NCBI GenBank assembly: GCA_963807385.1 | Contig: CAWEBQ010000002.1 | Location: forward strand, 744,001-808,000 | Direction: 5' to 3' | DNA length: 64,000 nucleotides | Source: JBDTSW01 sp963807385 | Lineage (GTDB): Bacteria; Actinomycetota; Thermoleophilia; Solirubrobacterales; 70-9 | In this document: one piece after another, positions 58,175 to 64,000 of the stretch | Layout of the letters: each line of letters begins with the position of its first letter | Numbering within the stretch: the stretch's first letter is position 1 | Translations under genes and position numbers: made by a program | Notes under the pieces: model-generated | Told to the model about the DNA's origin: nothing | What the model saw: the letters and a program-made list of their open reading frames with translations, nothing else | The model's database searches: none

Positions 58175-59944
58175 ATGAGCACCTTCAGGCGCCTACTGGG
58201 ATTCCTTCGCCCCTACCGTCGTACCGTGATCGCCTCGCTCGTGTTCGCCTGGGCGGCGATGGGCATGACGATCCTGATCCCGCTGCTCATCGGCAAGGCC
58301 GTCAACGCGATCAACGAGTCGAATCGCGACCAGATCCTGCCCCTCGTCCTGGTGATCGTCGGCGCCGGCGTGCTGCGGCTCGGCCTCACCTTCGTGCGCC
58401 GGATCATCGCCGGCAAGGTCTCGCTCGCCGTCGAGTTCGATCTGCGCGAGCGGGTCTACCGCCACCTCCAAACCCTGGAGCTCGGCTTCTTCGACGGCCA
58501 GCAGACGGGTCAGCTGATGTCGCGGGCGACCGTCGATCTCCAGGGCATCCGCTTCTTCCTCGGATACGGCCTGATCTTCCTGACCCAGAACGCGCTCACA
58601 CTGGTGCTGGCCTCGATCGTGATGTTCGCCATCCAGCCCTGGCTCGCCGCGCTCGCGCTCCTCCCCGTCCCGTTCGTGGTGATCACGGCCATGCGCTTCA
58701 ATCGCCGGTCGCGCCCCGCCCTTCAGGAGGTCCAGCAGCGGATCGCCGAGCTGACCGCCGAGGCCGAGGAGTCCGTCTCGGGGATCCGGATCGTGAAGGC
58801 GTTCGCGCGCGAGGACCACATGCTCGCGCGCTTTCAGAACGCGGTCACCCGCGTCTTCGACCAGAACGTGTTCTCAACCCGGCTGCGCGCTTTCTACTCC
58901 CCCCTGCTCGGCTTCCTGCCGAGCCTGGGCTTGGCGGTCGTCCTGCTCGTGGGCGGCAACCTGGTCATCGACGACAAGCTGAACATCGGCGAGTTCACCG
59001 CCTTCTACACCTACCTCCTGATGCTGATCGGGCCGATGCGCATGCTCGGCATGGCGCTCGGGATGGCCCAGCGCGCGGTGGCGTCCGGCAATCGACTCTT
59101 CGAGATCCTCGACCGCGAGCCCAGGGTCGCGAGCCCGCCCGACGCGCCGGCGCTTCCGGCAGGTGTCGGCCGCGTGGAGTTCCGCGACGTGTCGCTGCGC
59201 TACGACGGGGCAGCCCCCTCCCTGGAGGGCATCGATCTCGAGGTGCCGGCCGGACACACCGTCGCGCTCGTCGGCCCCACGGGCTCGGGCAAGACGAGCC
59301 TGGTCGCGCTCGTCGCCCGTCTCTACGACGCGGCGACCGGCGCGGTGACGGTTGACGGCGCCGACGTCCGCAGCGTGGATGTCGAGTCGCTGCGTCGTGA
59401 GATCGCGTTCGTGGCGGACGAGAGCTTCCTGTTCTCCGCGACCATCGCCGAGAACATCGCCTACGCGAACCCGAAGGCGACCGAGGAACAGATCGAGCTG
59501 GCGGCCCGGCGCGCCCAGGCCCACGACTTCATCGAGCGCCTTCCGGACGCGTACGACACCCTCGTGGGAGAGCGCGGTCTCACGCTCTCCGGCGGGCAGC
59601 GCCAGCGGGTGGCGATCGCACGGGCCCTCGTGGCGGACCCAAGGATCCTGATCCTCGACGACGCCACGTCCTCGGTGGACGCAACGACGGAGGCGGAGAT
59701 CAAGCGTGGGCTGCGGGAAGCGATGGCGGGCAGGACCACCTTCGTCGTCGCACACCGCCGCTCGACGATCTCGCTGGCCGACGAGATCGTGGTGATGGAT
59801 GCCGGACGCATCGTCGACAAGGGCAGCCACGAGGAGCTGCTCGAGCGCTGCCCCCTCTACGCCGAGATCGCCGAGCACGGCCTGGCAGACCAGGTCTTCC
59901 TGCAGCATGACCTCGAGGAGCGCGAGGAGGTGGCGCGCCTGTGA
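58175..59944 (+). CDS. ABC exporter half-transporter with degenerate ATP site
   Basis: 589 residues. Six membrane helices (about 15-310, with MGMTILIPLLIGKAVNAIN and VEFDLRERVYRHLQTLELGFFD), then a nucleotide-binding domain: Walker A GPTGSGKTS near 371, Q-loop ADESFLFSATIAENI, signature LSGGQRQRVAIARAL, Walker B LILDDATSSVD, H-loop VAHRRST. The catalytic Glu after Walker B is Asp, as in the degenerate half of heterodimeric exporters. The frame opens at 58097, but a TATAGT box at 58147 makes ATG 58175 the likely start. Overlaps its partner by 4 nt (GTGA). Exports lipids, peptides or drugs; substrate unknown. Confidence 0.92.
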   Translation: MSTFRRLLGFLRPYRRTVIASLVFAWAAMGMTILIPLLIGKAVNAINESNRDQILPLVLVIVGAGVLRLGLTFVRRIIAGKVSLAVEFDLRERVYRHLQTLELGFFDGQQTGQLMSRATVDLQGIRFFLGYGLIFLTQNALTLVLASIVMFAIQPWLAALALLPVPFVVITAMRFNRRSRPALQEVQQRIAELTAEAEESVSGIRIVKAFAREDHMLARFQNAVTRVFDQNVFSTRLRAFYSPLLGFLPSLGLAVVLLVGGNLVIDDKLNIGEFTAFYTYLLMLIGPMRMLGMALGMAQRAVASGNRLFEILDREPRVASPPDAPALPAGVGRVEFRDVSLRYDGAAPSLEGIDLEVPAGHTVALVGPTGSGKTSLVALVARLYDAATGAVTVDGADVRSVDVESLRREIAFVADESFLFSATIAENIAYANPKATEEQIELAARRAQAHDFIERLPDAYDTLVGERGLTLSGGQRQRVAIARALVADPRILILDDATSSVDATTEAEIKRGLREAMAGRTTFVVAHRRSTISLADEIVVMDAGRIVDKGSHEELLERCPLYAEIAEHGLADQVFLQHDLEEREEVARL

Positions 59945-61884
59945 GCGAGCGCAGCAACGGACACCGACGCGACCACGCCCGGGCACGCGAGCTGCGCGAC
60001 ACCGACGCGGTGACCGAGCGCGATCCGGAGACGCAGCGCTCCGACGTGGCGGAGGAGACCGAGGATCAGGCCAACCAGCCCGGCCGCCTGGCCGGGACGG
60101 TGCTCATGTTCCGCGACATCTGGCGGATCCTGCGAGGCGAGGACCAGCGCGGCCGCAAGGTGCGATGGATGCTGGGCCTCCTGCGTCCGTATCGGCGCCC
60201 GGTGATCCTGATGCTGCTCGCGCTCCTGACGGCCACGGCGGCGGGCCTGGCCCCGCCCTATCTGGCCGGAAGGGCGATCGACGACGGGATCGGAGCCGGC
60301 GACGCCCAGGCCCTCACCGTGATCGTGCTCGTCTTCCTGGCCTCCGCCCTCGTCTACTGGGGCGCGACGTATGCGCAGACCTACCTCGTCGGCTGGGTGG
60401 GCCAGCGGGCGCTCCAGGACCTTCGCGAGCGCATCTACTCGCACCTGCAAGCGATGTCGATCGGGTTCTTCACCCGCCAGAGGCCCGGAGTCCTGATCTC
60501 CCGGCTCACCAACGACGTGCAGGCGCTCGACACGCTCGTCACCGATGGGATCGTCACCCTGATCTCCAGCACGCTGACGCTCGTCGGCGTCGTGGCGATC
60601 CTGCTGCTGCTCGACGTGCCGCTGGCGCTGGTCACCTTCCTCACCTTCCCGCTGCTGGCGGTGGCGAGCGTCGTCTTCCGCGTCGCCTCCGCGGGCGCCT
60701 ACCGCGCTACGCGGGAGAAGATCGCGAACATCACCGCCTACCTGCAGGAGACGCTCTCGGGGGTCCGCGTGGTTCGGAGCTTCGGCCAGGAGCCGCGCCA
60801 CATCAAGCGGATGAGCGCCCTGAACGAGGAGAACCGGGTGGCCAACCTGCGCACGGTCTACCTGAACGCGTCCTACTTCCCGGCCGTCGAGCTGCTGTCG
60901 GCGCTCGGGACGGCGGTGATCCTGCTCTACGGCGGCTACCAGGTGATCGACGGCGAGATCGCGCTCGGCGTCCTGGTGGCCTTCGTCGGTTACCTCAACC
61001 AGTTCTTCGATCCGATCCAGCAGATCTCGCAGCTGTACACCACCTACCAGCAGGGAATGGCGGCGCTGGACAAGATCTTCGACCTGCTCGACACCGCGCC
61101 CGACATGACCGACAAGCCGGGCGCGCTTGACCCCGGGGAGATCGCCGGCGAGCTTCGGGTAGAGGACGTGTCGTTCTCGTACGCCGACGGCGGCGCCTGG
61201 GCGCTGCGAGACATCGACCTCCTGATCCCCGCCGGTGAGACGGTGGCGCTCGTGGGCGAGACCGGCGCCGGAAAGTCCACCCTGGCAAAGCTCGTCGCGC
61301 GGTTCTACGACCCGCAGCAGGGGAGGATGCTGGTCGACGGGCATGACCTCCGAGACCTGCAGGCGAGATGCCTGCGACGACAGCTCGGCATCGTGCCGCA
61401 GGAGAGCTTCCTGTTCTCGGGGACGATCCGCGGGAACATCGCCTTCGGCCGGCCGGACGCGGACGGCGACGCGATCCGCGACGCGGCGCGAACCGTCGGG
61501 GCGGAGGGGTTCATCGAGCGACTGCCGCAGGGCTACGACACGGAGGTGGGCGAGCGCGGCGTTCAGCTATCCGCCGGCCAGCGCCAACTCGTGGCGTTCG
61601 CGCGAGCGCTGCTGGCCCAGCCCCGGATCCTGATCCTGGACGAGGCGACCTCGAACGTGGATGTTCGGACCGAGCGGATCATCGAGCAGGGGCTCGAGCG
61701 CCTGCTGGCCGGCCGGACCGCGATCGTGATCGCGCACCGGCTGTCCACGATCCGGCGCGCCGACAGGATCGTGGTGCTCGAGCACGGCCGCGTCGCCGAG
61801 TCGGGCACCCACGATGAGCTGATCGCCGCGGGTGGGCGGTACGCCAGCCTGTACGGCAACTGGGCCGAGCAGCAGGCCGCCTGA
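59941..61884 (+). CDS. ABC exporter half-transporter with catalytic ATP site
   Basis: 647 residues. It begins with an extra charged segment (about 1-60, rich in Arg/Glu/Asp) before six membrane helices (LLRPYRRPVILMLLALLTATAAGLA and following; LQDLRERIYSHLQAMSIGFFTRQRPGVLISRLTNDVQALD). Nucleotide-binding domain: Walker A GETGAGKST, Q-loop VPQESFLFSGTIRGNI, signature LSAGQRQLVAFARAL, Walker B LILDEATSNVD with the catalytic Glu, H-loop IAHRLST. Together with the upstream gene it fits a heterodimer with one working and one degenerate site. The changed signature (LSAGQ) belongs, as expected, to the degenerate site. GTG start. Confidence 0.93.
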   Translation: MSERSNGHRRDHARARELRDTDAVTERDPETQRSDVAEETEDQANQPGRLAGTVLMFRDIWRILRGEDQRGRKVRWMLGLLRPYRRPVILMLLALLTATAAGLAPPYLAGRAIDDGIGAGDAQALTVIVLVFLASALVYWGATYAQTYLVGWVGQRALQDLRERIYSHLQAMSIGFFTRQRPGVLISRLTNDVQALDTLVTDGIVTLISSTLTLVGVVAILLLLDVPLALVTFLTFPLLAVASVVFRVASAGAYRATREKIANITAYLQETLSGVRVVRSFGQEPRHIKRMSALNEENRVANLRTVYLNASYFPAVELLSALGTAVILLYGGYQVIDGEIALGVLVAFVGYLNQFFDPIQQISQLYTTYQQGMAALDKIFDLLDTAPDMTDKPGALDPGEIAGELRVEDVSFSYADGGAWALRDIDLLIPAGETVALVGETGAGKSTLAKLVARFYDPQQGRMLVDGHDLRDLQARCLRRQLGIVPQESFLFSGTIRGNIAFGRPDADGDAIRDAARTVGAEGFIERLPQGYDTEVGERGVQLSAGQRQLVAFARALLAQPRILILDEATSNVDVRTERIIEQGLERLLAGRTAIVIAHRLSTIRRADRIVVLEHGRVAESGTHDELIAAGGRYASLYGNWAEQQAA

Positions 61885-61920
61885 TCGCGGGCCCCCGCCG
61901 GGCAGCCGGTCGCGCTTGAT

Positions 61921-62613
61921 CTACGGGCTGACCCCGCCGGAGTCGGATCCGCTCCCGCCGCTTCCAGCGGGGTCCCCGGTGCCACCGGAGTCGCTGGGCG
62001 CGGGGGCCGGAGCGGGCGCGGGCGTGACCGGTGCCGGGGCGGGCGTAACCGGCGCCACACTCGTGTCAGCGCCCGTCGTATCGGCGCCGCTCGCGGCCTC
62101 GCTGGCGGTGCCGCACTCCTTCAAGCCGTAGGCGTCGGCCGCGTCGGCAAGTGTCGTCTCCGCGGTGGCGATCTTCGTCTCCGCCTCCGAGGCCGCCGCA
62201 TCGTCGGACCGCTGCAGCGCGAGCGCCCGGGTATCGAGCGCGTCGACGAGGTCCTCGAGCGCCGAGAAGAAGTCGTCGAGGTCGGCCTGATCCTCCTCGG
62301 GCGGGGCAAGCGAGCGAATCTGGTCGAGCTCGCTTTCGGTGAGGGCGAGCTCCTGATCGGCAATCTGGTCGGGCTCGTCGGCGGAGATATTCTCGATCCC
62401 GACCGCGCTCTCCTCGCAGATGTCGTCCGCCTGCTCGATGAACTCGTCCTTGGTGAGCGGGGTCGCTATCCCGGGCGTGGACGCCCCGGTCACTGTGGTG
62501 ACGGGTGCGTCGGACTCATCGCCGCCCCCGCCGGCCACGGCTACGCCGATCAGCACGAGCACGAGGACGATCGCCAGGACGGCGACGAGACGTCTGCGCG
62601 CATAGACGTCCAT
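61921..62613 (-). CDS. Exported or anchored helical protein of unknown function
   Basis: 230 residues. A basic start and a membrane segment (RLVAVLAIVLVLVLIGVAVAG) are followed by a helical domain of about 110 residues (TKDEFIEQADDICEESAVGIENI, ESELDQIRSLAPPEEDQADLDDFFSALEDLVDALD) with two Cys (DDIC, LKECG) that may pair. A low-complexity tail of Ala/Pro/Thr and Gly/Ser (PVTPAPAPVTPAPAPAP) ends it. The DEFIxxADxIC opening is common to small exported proteins in Thermoleophilia. Convergent with the exporter gene (36-bp gap). Function unknown. Confidence 0.72.
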   Translation of the reverse strand: MDVYARRRLVAVLAIVLVLVLIGVAVAGGGGDESDAPVTTVTGASTPGIATPLTKDEFIEQADDICEESAVGIENISADEPDQIADQELALTESELDQIRSLAPPEEDQADLDDFFSALEDLVDALDTRALALQRSDDAAASEAETKIATAETTLADAADAYGLKECGTASEAASGADTTGADTSVAPVTPAPAPVTPAPAPAPAPSDSGGTGDPAGSGGSGSDSGGVSP

Positions 62614-62759
62614 ACCCGATTCAAGGTAACAAAGGTCACGCCCCGCGGGCGGCCAATCGGCCCGTTTGCAGCGTTTTCGTCAGGCAGGGGCGTGCGTGCC
62701 AAGGGACGGTCGACGTCGTCGGCGGTGACCGCCAGGTTCGCCGCTCACCTGCGAGAAAC

Positions 62760-62830
62760 TGGGGATCCTGGACTCGAACCAGGACTACGGATACCAGAAA
62801 CCCGCGTGCTGCCAATTACACCAATCCCCA
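62760..62830 (-). tRNA. tRNA-Gln (anticodon CTG)
   Basis: Minus strand, 71 nt: acceptor TGGGGAT/ATCCCCA (including the typical T1 and discriminator A), D arm with GTGTAATTGGCAGCAC, anticodon arm CGGGT/ATCCG with loop TTCTGGT (CTG), T arm CCTGG-TTCGAGT-CCAGG. CCA is not encoded. The gap to the left (62614-62759) shows no other gene. Confidence 0.93.
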
Positions 62831-62864
62831 CCGGTGTGGCGGCGAGGATAGCGGCGGGTACGCC

Positions 62865-64000
62865 TCAGCCGCCGATGCCTTCCAGCTCCGTATCCACGTC
62901 CGCCAGGGCATCGCGCTGGGAGGATACGTCCGCCCCGGACTCGATCAGCCTTCGAGCGTGGATCAGGTCTTCGGAGCGGCCGACCGAGAGCGCCGCCGCC
63001 ACCCTGCCGCCCGCGATGTACCAGCACGAGAACTCGCCCGTATCGCGGTCGCCGCGCCAAACGACCTCATCCCACTCGTACGCGGGCCCCACGTACTCGA
63101 GCGATGCCCAGTCGGCGAGGTCGCTGAAGAAGTACGGCACCTCGCGGTAGGGCTCGGTCTCCCCCATCATCCCCCGCGCGGCGTGCCGCCCCTGCTGGAG
63201 CGCCACGTCCCAGTGCTCGACCCGGAGCCGCGCGCCGTGGACGACGCTCTGCCAGGAGCAGACGTCGCCCGCGGCGAAGATCCCCGGCACCGAGGTCTCG
63301 AGCTTTTCGTCGCAGACGATCCCGTCGTCCACCTCGAGCCCGGCGCGCTTGGCCAGCATCACGTCGGGCTTTACGCCTGCCCCGACGACCACCGTGTCGC
63401 ATTCGACGGTCCGACCACCCTTCGTCACCACGGCCGTCACTCGGCCGTCGCCCTCGAACAGCTCGAGCTCGTCGCCACCGAGGAACTCCACTCCTCTGTC
63501 CTCCATGACGTCCTGGAACCAGCGTCCGGCCTCCTCGCCGAAGGTCCGCGAGAGCGCCGTGTCCTCCATCATCACGATCGTGCACCTGGTCCCCGTCGCC
63601 GACAGGGACGCGGCCACCTCGCAGCCGATGTAGCTGCCGCCGATCAGCACCACGTGTCCGGCCTCGCGGGCCTCCTCCCGGATCGCGTCCGAGTTGCCGT
63701 AGGCGCGCAGGTAGTGGATCCCCTCGAGTTCGGCCCCCTCGACGCGCAGGATGTTCACGTTCGCGCCGGTGGCGAGGAGCGCCTTGTCGAACCCGACCTC
63801 CTCCTTCGTCTGGAGCTTTGCCGTTCGCGCCTCGGCGTCGAGCGCCATCACGTTCGTCCCCGTGAGGAGGTCCACTCCGTTGTCCTCGTACCAGCCCGGC
63901 TCGTTCACGTAGGCGTCCTTGCGCTCCGCCTCTCCGCGCAGATACTCCTTGGAGAGCGGCGGGCGCTCGTATGGCGGCTCGGGCTCGCGGCCGACCAGCA
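62865..64000 (-). CDS. NAD(P)H:FAD oxidoreductase, ferredoxin-reductase type (5' end missing)
   Basis: 378 residues visible; the N-terminus lies beyond the right edge. The sequence opens with REPEPPYERPPLSKEYLRGE, a stretch just after the first FAD motif in ferredoxin/rubredoxin reductases. Then come LLATGANVNILRVEGAELEG, the NAD-binding HVVLIGGSYIGCEVAASLSATG, VVVGAGVKPDVMLAKRAGLEVDDGIVCDE and SVPGIFAAGDVCSW with FAD-binding Asp. The C-terminal reductase domain has EHWDVALQQGRHAARGMMG. Passes electrons from NAD(P)H to a ferredoxin or similar partner, for example for a P450 or dioxygenase. A start at GTG 63908 is possible but would lose the FAD site. Confidence 0.88.
   Translation of the reverse strand, partial: LVGREPEPPYERPPLSKEYLRGEAERKDAYVNEPGWYEDNGVDLLTGTNVMALDAEARTAKLQTKEEVGFDKALLATGANVNILRVEGAELEGIHYLRAYGNSDAIREEAREAGHVVLIGGSYIGCEVAASLSATGTRCTIVMMEDTALSRTFGEEAGRWFQDVMEDRGVEFLGGDELELFEGDGRVTAVVTKGGRTVECDTVVVGAGVKPDVMLAKRAGLEVDDGIVCDEKLETSVPGIFAAGDVCSWQSVVHGARLRVEHWDVALQQGRHAARGMMGETEPYREVPYFFSDLADWASLEYVGPAYEWDEVVWRGDRDTGEFSCWYIAGGRVAAALSVGRSEDLIHARRLIESGADVSSQRDALADVDTELEGIGG

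Overview
The window is high-GC bacterial DNA of actinobacterial character. Three things point to the class Thermoleophilia (Solirubrobacterales or Gaiellales and relatives): the secreted family with the RTNVVGYLALFVALS start, the abundance of small NTF2/SnoaL-like proteins ending in EAAGLSE, and a type IV pilus (T4P) locus interwoven with shikimate-pathway genes. This placement is an inference from gene content. No rRNA, CRISPR array, intact integrase or complete insertion sequence was seen.

1-14.5 kb (all minus): Xaa-Pro peptidase (partial), aroQ, an aroK-aroB fusion and aroC, then pilus assembly genes (PilP-like, pilO, pilN, pilM), a frameshifted prepilin peptidase, two duplicated pairs of minor pilins, a PilX-like protein and the major pilin pilA. 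In front of pilA lie a consensus sigma-28/WhiG-type promoter and a c-di-GMP-I (GEMM) riboswitch. Similar promoters precede pilM and a distant pilX paralogue at 56.5-58.1 kb. 14.5-20.8 kb (plus): a SARP-type AAA/TPR regulator, a secreted protein, an FAD-linked oxidase and two small exported proteins. 20.8-30.2 kb (minus): pilC, pilT, pilB, aroE, mltG (frameshifted), ruvX, alaS. 30.4-36.9 kb (minus): an IscU-like/MnmA fusion, a hypothetical membrane-anchored protein, aspS, hisS, a metallo-beta-lactamase-fold hydrolase and a small membrane protein.

37-40 kb (plus): a three-gene cassette of radical SAM enzyme, SAM methyltransferase and DUF547 protein. 40-42.4 kb: ftcD-like gene, DUF72 gene and another metallo-beta-lactamase-fold protein. 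42.5-46.3 kb: tRNA-Met(CAT) followed by six SnoaL-like genes. The 3' half of the tRNA is repeated three more times inside this array, and a 223-bp perfect direct repeat brackets two of the genes. 46.4-56.4 kb: FG-GAP repeat protein, haloalkane dehalogenase-like hydrolase, CEO-synthase/alanine dehydrogenase-like protein, a further SnoaL protein, a Baeyer-Villiger-type monooxygenase, a DUF6159-like membrane protein, a GIY-YIG-like protein, an uncharacterised membrane protein, an EamA exporter and a tiny Cys-rich protein. 56.5-64 kb: the second PilX-like gene, a heterodimeric ABC exporter, a hypothetical exported protein, tRNA-Gln(CTG) and a ferredoxin-reductase-like FAD enzyme cut by the window end.

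The pil genes cover most of the machine: pilin, minor pilins, peptidase, two motor ATPases, platform and alignment complex. No secretin was seen, as expected for a monoderm envelope. The promoter and riboswitch evidence suggests that c-di-GMP controls the system at two levels, initiation by a WhiG-like sigma factor and the pilA leader RNA. Many plus-strand genes have a TAnnnT box 6-8 nt before the start codon, which suggests widespread leaderless transcription.
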